Below, piece after piece: positions 1-9,135 of a DNA stretch of 38,511 bases. The DNA comes from Candidatus Baldrarchaeota archaeon (GTDB taxonomy: Archaea > Asgardarchaeota > Baldrarchaeia > Baldrarchaeales > DXJG01). Both the position numbers and the translations under genes were made by a program. Position 1 is the stretch's first letter. Each line of letters begins with the position of its first letter. The notes beneath the pieces are model-generated. The model had not been told where the DNA came from. It ran no database searches and saw only the letters and a program-made list of their open reading frames with translations. The stretch lies in assembly GCA_016840485.1 (NCBI GenBank), contig JAEOSG010000006.1:1-38511 (forward strand), given 5' to 3'.

Positions 1-1
1 C

Positions 2-1603
2 ATGAAGTGGGAATTTGTGCCTAAACTTCCAATTGCGCGTCTACTCTGGAAATTTCATTGTAAAAAGTGGGTAAAGATAGATAACATAGCTGCTCAGGCT
101 ATTATTGATGGAAAAAATCTTTTAGCGCCCGGAATTCTGGATTGCGACGAGGAAATATTAGAGGGAGATCATGTAATAATTGTTAATGAACAAGACGAGG
201 TAGTGGCCGTAGGTACCGCTAAAATAAAAGGAAAAGATATGAAAAAAAGAGAAAAAGGACTAGCTGTTAAAGTAAGAGAAGCTGAGCCCCCGGTACAAGA
301 TGAAGTTTTGCCTGGAGGACAAACTTGGAGAGACGTGATAGATGCTAATATGAAATTTCTGGAAGACCAGGAAAGTAAAGCTTTAACATTCATTAAAAAT
401 GTTGTTAAAAGCGTCAATAAGCCAGTTACTGTTGCATTTAGTGGGGGAAAAGATAGTTTAGCAACACTGTTGTTAGTTCTTAAGGCATTGGGACCAAAAA
501 TAAAGATACTTTTCATAGATACTGGTATAGAATTTCCTGAAACTGTAAACTATACATTGAAATTTCTTCAGCAATTGGGTTTAGAAAATCGCTTACTTGT
601 AAAACGTGTCAGTAAGGATGTTTTTTGGCGAGTTGTTGAAAAGTTCGGACCACCCGGTAGGGATTACAGAATATGTTGTAAAACCAACAAATTAGGTCCA
701 ACAACACGATTAATCAGGGAAAATTTCCCAAACGGTTGCTTAACATTCATCGGACAACGAAAATATGAATCAGAAAGAAGATCCAAAGAACCAAAAATAT
801 GGCGAAACCCGTGGGTTCCAGGTCAAATCGGTGCAAGTCCTATTCACGACTGGACTGCACTTCAAACTTGGTTATACATTTTTAAAACACGTATACCATA
901 TAATCCGCTTTACGAAATTGGATTCTTCCGAATAGGCTGTTGGGTTTGCCCAGCTTTAAAACTTGCAGAAATAGAAAACATAAAGAAAACCCATCCTTCC
1001 CTCTGGGAGAAATGGGAAGAAGAATTAGAAAAGTGGAGAAAAACATACGGATTTCCGAGAGAATGGGTGACGTATGGATTTTGGAGATGGCGAAGGCTTT
1101 CAAAAAGTCAAAAAGAGTTGGTAAAAGCTTTAGGTTTAACTTGCGTTATCTCTGAAGCAAGAAGTGCACCGGAGAGATTAGAGTATACACTAATCTATGA
1201 AGGGGAGACATGTAGTGTAAACGCTACGGAAAGCATTATTAAAGCTGCATTGAATACTCGCATAGACTTAGAAAGGATATCAAATTTCCTATCGATATTG
1301 GGAGAGGCCAAAACTAGCAAGGAACTTGGTATTGTTAACTTAATGGGTAAAGACTTTACTTGCAGAATATTTCAAACAGGCCGTTTTGTGATCAGAGTAA
1401 AAGATGACAAGGAGATTCCTAGGAAAATCGTTGAAAAAGTATTTAAAACTATTGTTAGGGCGATTTACTGTGTAGGATGTGGGATATGTGTAAGTAAATG
1501 TCCAAATGGCGCAATAAGCATCATTAACGGTAAAGCCGTTATCGATAAGGCTCTTTGTACTCATTGTGAAAAATGTCTCGGAGAATGCCCAGTTCTCCTT
1601 TAA
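2..1603 (+). CDS. PUA domain / PAPS reductase-like / ferredoxin protein (5' partial)
   Basis: Archaeal phosphoadenosine-phosphosulfate reductase family protein, with a PP-loop ATPase fold that probably acts on an adenylylated or sulfur-carrying substrate. Residues about 20-105 look like a PUA domain (LLAPGI, GDHVIIVN). The PP-loop SGGKDS lies near residue 147, followed by the PAPS-reductase core with several cysteines (YRICCK, GCWVCPA). The C-terminus carries two 4Fe-4S motifs, CVGCGICVSKCP and CTHCEKCLGECP, so electrons are probably delivered by ferredoxin-type clusters. Homologues start with a zinc-ribbon segment of over 100 residues that is missing here. The Met at base 2 is therefore most likely internal, and the gene is cut by the window edge. 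The exact substrate is unknown; a role in sulfur assimilation or RNA thiolation is inference. Confidence 0.85.
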   Translation: MKWEFVPKLPIARLLWKFHCKKWVKIDNIAAQAIIDGKNLLAPGILDCDEEILEGDHVIIVNEQDEVVAVGTAKIKGKDMKKREKGLAVKVREAEPPVQDEVLPGGQTWRDVIDANMKFLEDQESKALTFIKNVVKSVNKPVTVAFSGGKDSLATLLLVLKALGPKIKILFIDTGIEFPETVNYTLKFLQQLGLENRLLVKRVSKDVFWRVVEKFGPPGRDYRICCKTNKLGPTTRLIRENFPNGCLTFIGQRKYESERRSKEPKIWRNPWVPGQIGASPIHDWTALQTWLYIFKTRIPYNPLYEIGFFRIGCWVCPALKLAEIENIKKTHPSLWEKWEEELEKWRKTYGFPREWVTYGFWRWRRLSKSQKELVKALGLTCVISEARSAPERLEYTLIYEGETCSVNATESIIKAALNTRIDLERISNFLSILGEAKTSKELGIVNLMGKDFTCRIFQTGRFVIRVKDDKEIPRKIVEKVFKTIVRAIYCVGCGICVSKCPNGAISIINGKAVIDKALCTHCEKCLGECPVLL

Positions 1604-1631
1604 ACAATTTTACCGTTAAATCTTAGCATCT

Positions 1632-1970
1632 CTACTTACTTCCTAAATATGTCTTTATTTCCTCCCAGACTTCTTTCCTCAAGCGTACAACATCATGTAT
1701 CTCTATTTCCTCAGCTTCCTTAATTACATTTTTAAGCTGAATAACTGTACCAACTGCAGAAATATTGGACACATCAACCGGGAACTCTATCTCAAGCCCC
1801 TTAATAACTAATTCAACTTTCAAATCCGGCAATCTTATACGAACACTTCTAACTATACCAATCCTACGAGCACTACCATCTAAAACTTCTTTACCGATGA
1901 GACGCCCAGGCATGGTGAGTTCATAGAGTTCCGCTTCCGTAAATGAGGGGAAAAAATCCCCCTTACTCAA
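1632..1970 (-). CDS. Small PRC-barrel-like archaeal protein
   Basis: A protein of about 112 residues rich in beta strands. The segment MPGRLIGKEVLDGSARRIG resembles the start of PRC-barrel domains, small barrels found in archaeal proteins linked to RNA metabolism or cell division. The ORF track starts at an ATG at 1985, but the bases just after that ATG (GGAGGTG) form a strong ribosome binding site placed correctly for a TTG at 1970, which I take as the start. The C-terminal third is charged and helical. The gene is convergent with the PAPS reductase-like gene and divergent from hef. The family assignment is tentative and the function unknown. Confidence 0.6.
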   Translation of the reverse strand: MSKGDFFPSFTEAELYELTMPGRLIGKEVLDGSARRIGIVRSVRIRLPDLKVELVIKGLEIEFPVDVSNISAVGTVIQLKNVIKEAEEIEIHDVVRLRKEVWEEIKTYLGSK

Positions 1971-2060
1971 TAAGCACACCTCCACAATCTATAAGAAATG
2001 TAACAAATTGAATTTAGGTAAAAAATATAGTCAAATTTGATAATTTAATATTTAACCTAA

Positions 2061-4367
2061 GTGAGGCAATCCTATAAAAGTGTGGCGCCAAGAATGATAA
2101 GGAAACCACAGCAAAATTTTGTTGTACAACCGCTGATTAAAACAAATGCAGTAGAATATCGAAAATATCAAGCAGAAATAGTAGAGAAATGTCTAGAAAG
2201 GAATACTCTAGTGATACTTCCCACAGGCCTAGGTAAAACCATAATAGCCGCAATAGTTGCTGCCCACCGCCTATTAAAGTATCCAGATTCAAAATGTATC
2301 ATGTTAGCTCCCACCAAACCTTTAGTAAACCAACACTGTGAAATTTTCAGAGCTGTTTTAAACCTTCCCTCTCATGAAATTAATGCCATAACTGGAACCG
2401 TAAGGCCTCAGAGTCGAGTTAATGTTTTAAAGTCTTCAAAAGTAATATTAATGACTCCTCAAACATTAGAAAACGATTTAATTACTAGTCGATGTGATTT
2501 AAAGCCAGTTTCATTATTAATTTTTGATGAAGCTCATCGAGCTGTCGGCAATTACCCATATGTGTATATAGCGAAAGAATACATAAAACAAGCAGAACAT
2601 CCATTAATACTTGGTTTAACCGCGTCACCGGGATCAGAAAAAGAGAAAATAGAAGAAGTCTGTAGAAATCTTTATATTTCACAAATAGAAACACGAACAG
2701 AATATAGTCCTGACGTGAGACAATATATCCATCCAATTTACATGGAATGGAAAACTGTAAAATTGCCATCCGATTTTTTGAAAATAAAAACACTTTTAGA
2801 AACTCTTTTTAAAGAAAGATTAAAGATTTTAAAAGAATACGGTTATTTAGAGAGTTCAGACATTAAAAAAATTAGCAGAAAGAATTTACTTGAACTCAGA
2901 GCGAAAATTCAGAGCGAAATTGCAGAATATCTTCGACCACCCTCGAGTCTTTTCTCTGTTTCCTTGGCAATCGCTGAAGCATTAAAGTTGTCCCACATGC
3001 TGGAACTCCTAGAAACACAGGGAATAACCCCAGTTGCAGAATATCTTACAAAGATGAAAAAAGAAGCCGAGCGGCCTGGGCATCAAAAAGCTACAGAAAC
3101 CCTATTGAACGATGACAAACTCTTGGAAGTAGAGAAATTAATACAAAAATTAATAAAGGAAAATTACGAGCACCCAAAAATAAAGGAAACCATTAAAATA
3201 ATCTCAAGACATCTGCAATCAAATGAGAAAGCAAGAATTATAGTGTTTACAAAGTTCAGAAACACAGCAAAAAAGTTAGTTGAAGAATTAAGACAAATCG
3301 ATGGAATTAGGCCTGCGCGATTTGTTGGCCAAGCTTCAAAAGATGTGGATATGGGGCTCACACAAAAAGAACAGTTAAGGATTTTGGGAGAATTTAAAGA
3401 AGGCATATATAATGTGCTAGTGGCTACAAGTGTAGCGGAGGAAGGGTTAGACATAGCTGAATGTGACCTAGTTATTTGTTACGATGCTGTTCCAAGTGCA
3501 ATACGTCAAATTCAAAGAAGAGGTCGAACAGGGAGAAGGCGGCCTGGAAGAATGGTAGTACTCATAGCTGAAAAAACTAGAGATGAAGCTTATTTTTGGT
3601 CAGCAAAGCGCAAAGAAAAGGTTATGAAACAGACTATAAAAGAAATTTCAACCAAACTTCACGTGACAAGTATTAACACAACAAGTAAATCCTTAGATAC
3701 TTTCATAAAATCACAAGAAGAATTAAAAGTATATGTAGATAATAGAGAACTTAGATCACAAACCGCAAAGTATCTTGCGGAACTTGGAGTTAAACTTATA
3801 CCAGAACAACTTCCCATAGCAGATTACATAGTTTCCGATAGAGTTGCTATAGAGCGAAAAACTACTGAAGACTTTTTACAGTCAATTATCGACAAAAGAC
3901 TATTTCAACAACTTACAGACCTCAAAAGAAACTACACAGTACCCATATTAATAATAGAGGGCGAAAATGTCTACAAAGGAAAAGCAATATCTCCAGATGC
4001 TGTCAGAGGTGCATTAGCTAGCATAATTCTCGACTTTAACGTACCCATCCTATGGGCAAAAACCCCCAGCGAAACAGCACACCTAATATACGCTATAACA
4101 AGGCGAGAGCAAAAGAAAGAAAAACGATATCCCTCGATAAAAAGGGAAAAAATGCCGTTAAGCGATAGAGAACTTCAAGAATACATTGTTTCAGGACTTC
4201 CCGGGATAGATCTTACCCTTGCAAGAAGGCTGCTGAAAGAGTTAAAAACCGTAGAAAACATATTTACCGCATCAGAGAACACACTCAAAAAGGTTAAGGG
4301 AATAGGCGAGAAAACGGCTAGAAAAATTAGAGAAATATTAACTCTACCATACAATGAAACCGAATAG
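2061..4367 (+). CDS. hef: Hef: fused SF2 helicase / XPF-type nuclease
   Basis: Archaeal Hef, related to FANCM and XPF, which remodels and cuts stalled or branched replication forks. Helicase motifs are in order: LPTGLGKT (Walker A, near residue 55), DEAH, LTASPG, and the motif VI region QIQRRGRTGRR. After a linker comes the XPF nuclease domain with VDNRE and the catalytic IERKTTEDF motif. Two helix-hairpin-helix elements follow (GLPGIDLTLARRLL and VKGIGEKTARKI), giving the complete family architecture at 768 residues. The start is GTG at 2061; an ATG twelve codons in is an alternative. The gene is monocistronic, between two genes on the opposite strand. Confidence 0.95.
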   Translation: MRQSYKSVAPRMIRKPQQNFVVQPLIKTNAVEYRKYQAEIVEKCLERNTLVILPTGLGKTIIAAIVAAHRLLKYPDSKCIMLAPTKPLVNQHCEIFRAVLNLPSHEINAITGTVRPQSRVNVLKSSKVILMTPQTLENDLITSRCDLKPVSLLIFDEAHRAVGNYPYVYIAKEYIKQAEHPLILGLTASPGSEKEKIEEVCRNLYISQIETRTEYSPDVRQYIHPIYMEWKTVKLPSDFLKIKTLLETLFKERLKILKEYGYLESSDIKKISRKNLLELRAKIQSEIAEYLRPPSSLFSVSLAIAEALKLSHMLELLETQGITPVAEYLTKMKKEAERPGHQKATETLLNDDKLLEVEKLIQKLIKENYEHPKIKETIKIISRHLQSNEKARIIVFTKFRNTAKKLVEELRQIDGIRPARFVGQASKDVDMGLTQKEQLRILGEFKEGIYNVLVATSVAEEGLDIAECDLVICYDAVPSAIRQIQRRGRTGRRRPGRMVVLIAEKTRDEAYFWSAKRKEKVMKQTIKEISTKLHVTSINTTSKSLDTFIKSQEELKVYVDNRELRSQTAKYLAELGVKLIPEQLPIADYIVSDRVAIERKTTEDFLQSIIDKRLFQQLTDLKRNYTVPILIIEGENVYKGKAISPDAVRGALASIILDFNVPILWAKTPSETAHLIYAITRREQKKEKRYPSIKREKMPLSDRELQEYIVSGLPGIDLTLARRLLKELKTVENIFTASENTLKKVKGIGEKTARKIREILTLPYNETE

Positions 4368-4375
4368 ATACAATT

Positions 4376-4735
4376 TTACGCTCCTATCCTTTTAATTCGC
4401 TCTAACGCTTCTAAAAATGCAACCAATATTCTTAAAAGCTCATACAATTTGTCTGGATCTTTTTCCTTGGCAATTTCCTTTTCCAAAGCCTGAACTTTAA
4501 CAACCAAAGTGCCCTTTAAGGTCGAAAGAACAGACTCCTCAAGAACTTTTGAGGCTTCCTCATCCCTTTGAACAATTACTACCCTCTTTTGACATTTAGG
4601 ACATATAATTTCATCTCGAACTTTGAAGAGTGGAGAGTGACATACTGGGCAAGCTTCACGTAACATTACAGCACCTGATCGTAGTAAGTCAACCATCCGA
4701 CTTATGTTCTCGCTATTTTCATTTTTCTTAGACAC
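4376..4735 (-). CDS. Sjogren/scleroderma autoantigen p27-like zinc protein (UPF0148 type)
   Basis: A 119-residue protein with one zinc ribbon (CPVC...CPKC, residues about 29-50). A variable acidic stretch and a C-terminal helix (LYELLRILVAFLEALERI) follow. The order N-terminal helix, four-cysteine ribbon, C-terminal helix is that of the archaeal UPF0148 / autoantigen p27 family, whose biochemical role is not established. The start is GTG at 4735, preceded by GGAGGCG at good spacing. The gene is convergent with hef, with stops only about 10 bases apart, so the two share a termination region. Confidence 0.75.
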   Translation of the reverse strand: MSKKNENSENISRMVDLLRSGAVMLREACPVCHSPLFKVRDEIICPKCQKRVVIVQRDEEASKVLEESVLSTLKGTLVVKVQALEKEIAKEKDPDKLYELLRILVAFLEALERIKRIGA

Positions 4736-4989
4736 ATTAACGCCTCCATGTTCAACATAATTACATGAATTTTATAAACCTTCGACGCTCTTCGGAAACA
4801 ACTAATAAACAGCTTAATGAAAACCCATCATGCTCTTGTTAACCGTAATTAAGATTTAAAGTTTAACGCATGATTTAACTTTTTCCAACAACAATTTTAA
4901 ATTTAAATTGAAGAAAGAAATTTTAATTCATTTTTCATAATTAATAAAACAACACTCATAAGAAACCATCTTATAAGGGGGAAACGTCG

Positions 4990-5253
4990 ATGAGTACGGA
5001 AACAAAGGAAAAAATAGAACAAGCAACACAAATTCTTAAGCAAATCGCAGAAGATACCTCCGTACCAAGAAATATAAGAAGGGCGGCAAATGAAGCTATA
5101 GAAATACTACATGAAGGCGAAGGAACCCCTGCTGTAAGAGCAGCAAATGCTATATCAATACTAGATGAGGCCTCGCAAGATCCTAACTGCCCATTGCATG
5201 CAAGAACAAAAATATGGAATGCCGTTAGTATATTAGAAACTATACAAGACTAG
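4990..5253 (+). CDS. UPF0147 family protein
   Basis: An 87-residue all-helical protein. Its sequence ([20 protein letters not shown], then a second similar helical repeat ending [11 protein letters not shown]) is characteristic of archaeal UPF0147, a conserved family of unknown function. The ATG follows AAGGGGG by 8 bases, which supports the start. The gene is 60 bases upstream of the FAU-1 gene on the same strand and probably co-transcribed with it. The pairing hints at an RNA-related role, but that is only context. Confidence 0.85.
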   Translation: MSTETKEKIEQATQILKQIAEDTSVPRNIRRAANEAIEILHEGEGTPAVRAANAISILDEASQDPNCPLHARTKIWNAVSILETIQD

Positions 5254-5313
5254 TCCAAATCTATCTCTCTATATTTTGCTCTAGTACATCAACCAGTCAG
5301 GAGAGTTTAAAAT

Positions 5314-6717
5314 GTGAAAGCTAGAATCAGAGGGATTTATTCCACAGCTTTAACAAAACTACTCTTAGACCACGGGTTTCAAATAACTCAGAGCACACAG
5401 GTGATCAGAAACAGATTAAACATAGAGCCTGATGTAGATACACCGGACATAGATATAAGAGACACATCAGACAAGCAAGGGCTGGTGGTGGAGGCAAAAG
5501 ACGCTATTTTAAACATGTTCCTAAATGTAATTACCGAAGAATTACCAAACCCTCTTATTTATCTATCAAAAGTTACAACAAATGCAATTTACAAGGGCGT
5601 CGTGGAACAACAAACCCCTCATGGAACAATTATAAATCTAGGAGAGTATAAGGGAGTATTGTTAGGTGAAAAGCTAGAAGAAGGAAAAGAGTTACTTGTT
5701 AGAGTAATTGACCCCGGATTAGGAAGAGACATCACATTAACCACAAATATAACTATACCAGGTAGATACGCAATTCTTATCCCCGAAAATTCAATAAAAA
5801 TAAGCAAAAAAATAAGAAGCCCAGAAGCAAGACAAACGTTATTTGTTTTAGGAAAAGCCATAAAGCCTAAAAACTGGGGTATACTTTGGAGAACTGCCGC
5901 AGCGACCAGAGAAACAAAAGAATTAATAGAAGAAGTTAAAAGACTCGAGGAAGAAGCAGAAAAAATATTTAAAAAGGGAGAGAAAGAAAGTGCCCCTGCA
6001 CTTCTCTATGAAGGAGAAAGAATAGCGCATATAAAGATACCGTATGAAGCAAAAAGAAGATTAGACGAAATCAGAGGCAAAGTAACCCCGACAATACCAA
6101 ACCACCACTTCTACAAGTCGCTAAATTCGGAATTTGCTTTAGTTGTAGATCTAGCTGAAAAAATAATATCAAAAAAACCTGAACTAAAAGAGGAAGTAAC
6201 GGAGCAGGTTAAAGAGACCATTCTTCAAAAATATCCTAAAATAGGAGAAATCATTGAAATAGAACATGTTAAACTTAACGGGAAAAGAATACACCTAACA
6301 CCAGGAAAAATTATCGAAAAAACAAACAACCCACTAACACTAAAACTTATGAGAAAGTTCAGAAGCGGAGGAGTATACGATGCTCTAAACATACCCATAG
6401 AAGAAGGGGACTACGGAATAACGGAAATTACTCAAGGATCCTGGTACATGAAAACCAGTTATTACAATAAAGAAAAAGAACTTAAAGGAGAATATTACAA
6501 TATCTCTACCGGAATAGAAATCCACCCACAAAAGGTAACCTACATAGACCTTGCAATAGACATTGTAAAATGGCCAAATAATGACGTAAAGGTAGTGGAT
6601 AAAGAGGAACTAGAAGAAGCTTGCAAAAAGGGAATAATAACCGAAAAATATTATCAAGAAATATTAAAAAATGTGGAAATTTTAAAAGAGAAAATAAAAT
6701 CAAACATTGAAAAATAG
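5314..6717 (+). CDS. fau1: FAU-1-like RNA-binding ribonuclease
   Basis: A 467-residue protein matching FAU-1 of Thermococcales and other archaea, an AU-rich-RNA-binding protein related to the N-terminal part of RNase E/G. Residues about 85-150 form an S1-like barrel (NAIYKGVV, GTIINLGEYKGVLLGEK). The C-terminal part (about 335-440) matches a DUF402-type domain (GKIIEKTNNPLTLKLMRKF, GITEITQGSWYMKTSYYN, THIDLAIDIVKWP-like end). The central segment is a charged coiled helix (about 205-225). The start is GTG at 5314; the overlapping ATG at 5312 is immediately followed by a stop in its own frame. The predicted role is RNA turnover or rRNA processing in the cytoplasm. Confidence 0.85.
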   Translation: MKARIRGIYSTALTKLLLDHGFQITQSTQVIRNRLNIEPDVDTPDIDIRDTSDKQGLVVEAKDAILNMFLNVITEELPNPLIYLSKVTTNAIYKGVVEQQTPHGTIINLGEYKGVLLGEKLEEGKELLVRVIDPGLGRDITLTTNITIPGRYAILIPENSIKISKKIRSPEARQTLFVLGKAIKPKNWGILWRTAAATRETKELIEEVKRLEEEAEKIFKKGEKESAPALLYEGERIAHIKIPYEAKRRLDEIRGKVTPTIPNHHFYKSLNSEFALVVDLAEKIISKKPELKEEVTEQVKETILQKYPKIGEIIEIEHVKLNGKRIHLTPGKIIEKTNNPLTLKLMRKFRSGGVYDALNIPIEEGDYGITEITQGSWYMKTSYYNKEKELKGEYYNISTGIEIHPQKVTYIDLAIDIVKWPNNDVKVVDKEELEEACKKGIITEKYYQEILKNVEILKEKIKSNIEK

Positions 6718-6724
6718 ATTAAAG

Positions 6725-6828
6725 AAGAAGACGTAGTATTTTATAAAAATAAATCACATATAGTCGATTTAATTCTCTTATTTAATTGAGATAATTAAGA
6801 CTATTTAAGACTAAAACTACGTCTTCTT
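6725..6828. repeat. 13-bp perfect inverted repeat with nested stem
   Basis: AAGAAGACGTAGT at 6725-6737 is repeated inverted at 6816-6828. Between the arms lie further nested complements (TAGTC/GACTA, TTAATT/AATTAA, CTC/GAG), so the RNA could fold into one long interrupted stem. The left arm is 8 bases after the FAU-1 stop and the right arm lies inside the 3' part of a small opposing gene. A bidirectional terminator or antisense-type structure is possible, as is a remnant of a small mobile element. Confidence 0.5.
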
Positions 6829-6961
6829 GCCATTTCTTAAACTGTCTTCTGAAAAATTGTATAAAATACCAAGTGGTAACAACTAGCGTAGAAATACAAA
6901 CTAATGTCGCTGAAATGATAAAATACCAATCAGCCTTCACTGTCCTAAACATTATAATCAT
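6782..6961 (-). CDS. Small single-pass membrane protein (59 aa)
   Basis: This ORF is too short for the supplied track. It starts with ATG at 6961 behind a strong AAGGAG ribosome binding site and ends with TAA at 6782. The product has one hydrophobic segment (about residues 12-37, beginning WYFIISATLVCISTLVV) followed by a basic stretch (FFRRQFKKW), which predicts an N-out, C-in single-span protein. It lies just downstream of the methyltransferase-like membrane gene on the same strand and may share its transcript. I do not recognise a family. Confidence 0.6.
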   Translation of the reverse strand: MIIMFRTVKADWYFIISATLVCISTLVVTTWYFIQFFRRQFKKWQEDVVLVLNSLNYLN

Positions 6962-7005
6962 AAATCTCCTTGATATTACATTATAATCTCAAGTCCCCTT
7001 CCAAT

Positions 7006-7455
7006 CTATTTAGCTGTATTTTCTTTGCTCTTCGGTATCCCAATGTATCTTGGAGTCCTTAATTTATACACTATGTAGTCCTCACCGAATATGCGTTCAA
7101 GGTATGGTTCTTCCATTTTTACAATGTAGTAGTGGCAGTATATGATAGCTATTGCTGTGAGGAGGAGCGTAAATCCTGAGCGGCCGAGAAGCGATATACC
7201 TAGTAGTGAGAAATATAACCCTAGAAACTGCGGATTCCTACTCCAACGGTAAATACCCGTGGTTATAAGTTTTGAAACTTCCATCCCCGATACTTTACGT
7301 AGCGAATGAAACTCGAAAATGCCAGCCAACGTTAAGGTAATCTCAGTCACAAATAAAGTTAGACCACATACAAATGCGACCATTTTTCCGATCGGTAATG
7401 GCCAAAGATTATATAGTGACGATAAAACTACTAAAATAGTCCAAGCTGTATCCAA
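7006..7455 (-). CDS. Isoprenylcysteine/phospholipid methyltransferase-like membrane protein
   Basis: A 149-residue integral membrane protein with about four hydrophobic helices. It has the C-terminal signature of the ICMT/PEMT methyltransferase superfamily: GIYRWSRNPQFLGLY in the middle and a conserved acidic motif EEPYLERIFGEDYIVYK near the end, which form the S-adenosylmethionine and substrate site in the family. The only start codon in the open stretch is TTG at 7455; the frame is closed upstream by a TGA. The substrate (lipid or prenylated protein) cannot be told. It is preceded by a 34-residue membrane ORF and followed by a 59-residue one, all on the same strand. Confidence 0.75.
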   Translation of the reverse strand: MDTAWTILVVLSSLYNLWPLPIGKMVAFVCGLTLFVTEITLTLAGIFEFHSLRKVSGMEVSKLITTGIYRWSRNPQFLGLYFSLLGISLLGRSGFTLLLTAIAIIYCHYYIVKMEEPYLERIFGEDYIVYKLRTPRYIGIPKSKENTAK

Positions 7456-7478
7456 TACCCACCAACCAAGCGAAACCC

Positions 7479-7583
7479 CTATTGGTAGTGTTTCCCCTTG
7501 TCATAAGCTAGTTTAGTCCTAAATAGGATATATAATCCAAATCCTACAAAAATTCCTGTACCTACATAAATTACGTAAAGCAA
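7479..7583 (-). CDS. Very small membrane ORF (34 aa)
   Basis: A TTG-started ORF preceded by GGTGGTGA. It encodes one hydrophobic helix (YVIYVGTGIFVGFGLYILF) followed by a positively charged tail (RTKLAYDKGKHYQ). It ends 23 bases upstream of the methyltransferase-like gene. The hydrophobic-then-basic layout and the ribosome binding site make it plausible, but it is short and has no recognised family. Confidence 0.4.
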   Translation of the reverse strand: MLYVIYVGTGIFVGFGLYILFRTKLAYDKGKHYQ

Positions 7584-7717
7584 AATTCACCACCCTTTGT
7601 TAATTCTATACATGAAATAAGAATGCATTTAACAAAAGATATTAAATTAATGCTGAAAATTAAAAAATATCAATGGGATATTATAAATGCCTGTAATACT
7701 AATATTGCTGATAAATC

Positions 7718-8776
7718 TTATTCGTAGTCGGTTAATCCAGTTCTCCAAACTCTCGCTATTTTATCCAAGGGAGTCCCTACAACTTGGATCCGATTATAGT
7801 CTGATTCCCCTATACCCCTTTCTGCCGCACGCCTGAGATATGATACATCAAATAGGTTAAGTCCACCTATCTTTAGGGCAATGCAATCAAGTGCCAAGGG
7901 ATCCCTGCCAGCAAGAATCGTGTTAAGTTCCAAAGTCTTAGGATCTGGACTACTTATGCTCGGATTTTTACACACTGTTATACCGTCTATCACAGTTAAA
8001 GATGGCTTTATCACCATATTCAGATCCACTATGCCGTCGTCAAGAGCCGTGTGAATCCTCTTCTTCTCGCCTTAGGAGCCCATCTTTGGACACGCTACGT
8101 AAATGGTGGAGATGCTACGTACGTAAATGGTGTATTACAACGTTGGACACGCTACGTAAATGGTGTATTACAAAACTATGGTAGAGAAGGATCTGTGGGA
8201 TATGATATTTGGGAGCGGATATATGTTAGGGTTAGTAAATACCAGTATACTTATGGAAACTACGAGTTTAAGGTACCAGCAGGAATATACTTCAGATGTT
8301 ATTAATCTCTATCTAACCCTATTTTTATTTAGAAAATATTATATTTGGAATATTGTAGCAACTAACATAATTATAATTATATTATTATTTTTATTTTTTT
8401 AATTTTATTTTGAAATTATAATATTGTTTTAGTTCTAGCAGTTGAGGGTTTCTTTTGCGGTGTTTTCATTATGGTGTTTGTTACATATACTTTTTACTTC
8501 AATTTCTTCTATTCTAGGTTTTAAATTCCCTATCAACATCGTCAATAATAAGCACGTCGAAGAAAGTTTCTGTGCTCATTATTCGATAACCTAAATCACT
8601 CGTGGATCAGTTGTCAGCCCTGTATTAGAAAGCAGAGTAAAAAACTAAGTCAGTTTAATTATCACTTTATCATGGGGGTGCACAAAACTCTTAATCCTGC
8701 CAATCAGATCAATTACCCCTTTAACTGCGGACTCGACATCTACATTCTGTACAACAGACATAACTTCTTGCATCAT
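7718..8776 (-). pseudogene. Decayed DUF362 (iron-sulfur-associated) gene
   Basis: Two ends of one DUF362 protein survive on the minus strand. The N-terminal piece (8776 to about 8655) reads VDVESAVKGVIDLIGRIKSF then PHDKVIIK, typical of the family start. A short piece NTGLTTDPRVI follows, interrupted by stops. The C-terminal piece (about 8070 to 7718) contains GEKKRIHTALDDGIVDLN and the family motif GRDPLALDCIALKIGG. The middle is lost or scrambled, several in-frame stops are present, and the C-terminal frame is closed by a TAA at its upstream end. Short direct repeats sit exactly at the edge of the surviving C-terminal part. DUF362 proteins often accompany ferredoxins; this copy is not expected to be functional. 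Confidence 0.8.
8086..8175. repeat. Short direct repeats at the break of the DUF362 pseudogene
   Basis: Imperfect direct copies of a unit TTGGACACGCTACGTAAATG followed by GTG and, in two copies, TATTACAA. Copies begin at about 8086 and 8143, with a partial copy from about 8119. The repeats mark the junction between recognisable DUF362 sequence and unrelated AT-rich DNA. Slippage or a collapsed repeat in the assembly are both possible. The plus-strand ORFs called here are products of the repeats. Confidence 0.65.
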
Positions 8777-9080
8777 TAATGCATCATAATATATACCAAT
8801 TCCTTTACATCAATATATCCCTTATTATGAGTTCTTGGTCTATAAGTACCAACCTGTTTTCTTATCTCTCTAATTATTCTTTTGGGACCAATATTATTAA
8901 AGTAGCTGCAACAGGGATGATCTAGGATTAATAAGTAAAGATTGCCAACTGTTGTTTTAAAATCAGAAATATAAAAAATAAACAAATTATTCATAGTATG
9001 GATAGCATATCGGCCGAAATTTTGTGCAAGCTTGGTGCGGGGGGTGGGATTTGAACCCACGCAGGCCTACGCCAACGGGT

Positions 9081-9096
9081 TTCTCCGCATTGGGCT
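9081..9096 (-). other. Anticodon-loop intron of tRNA-Leu (16 nt, position 37/38)
   Basis: The exons join as CCCAGG | A between the stem strands ACGGG and CCCGT, the canonical 37/38 position. The 3' bulge is AA^A directly next to the anticodon stem. The central helix is weak as written (CCCA with GGAG); it would improve if base 33 were U. The exact cut is inferred from position and the bulge rule. Confidence 0.65.
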
Positions 9097-9112
9097 CCTG
9101 GGCCCGTCGCCT

Positions 9113-9135
9113 CTTGTCGCCGAACACACGTGGCT
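9113..9135 (-). other. D-arm intron of tRNA-Leu (23 nt)
   Basis: The exon junction is ...GGTCAA | AGGCG.... The fold is GGTC, bulge AA^A, stem GCC/GGC, then GACA, bulge AG^A. GTC/GAC forms three pairs of the central helix, with one G-A mismatch. Removal restores the GCC/GGC D stem, which the unspliced gene lacks. Confidence 0.8.

Noticed and set aside
8002-8402. Three overlapping plus-strand ORFs with repeated YVNG-like residues
   Set aside because: They are translations of the direct repeats inside the DUF362 pseudogene; no ribosome binding site or family.
8776-9060. 94-aa minus-strand ORF beginning MGSNPTPRTKL
   Set aside because: Its first codons are the T arm and 3' end of tRNA-Leu read as protein, and the rest has no conserved look.
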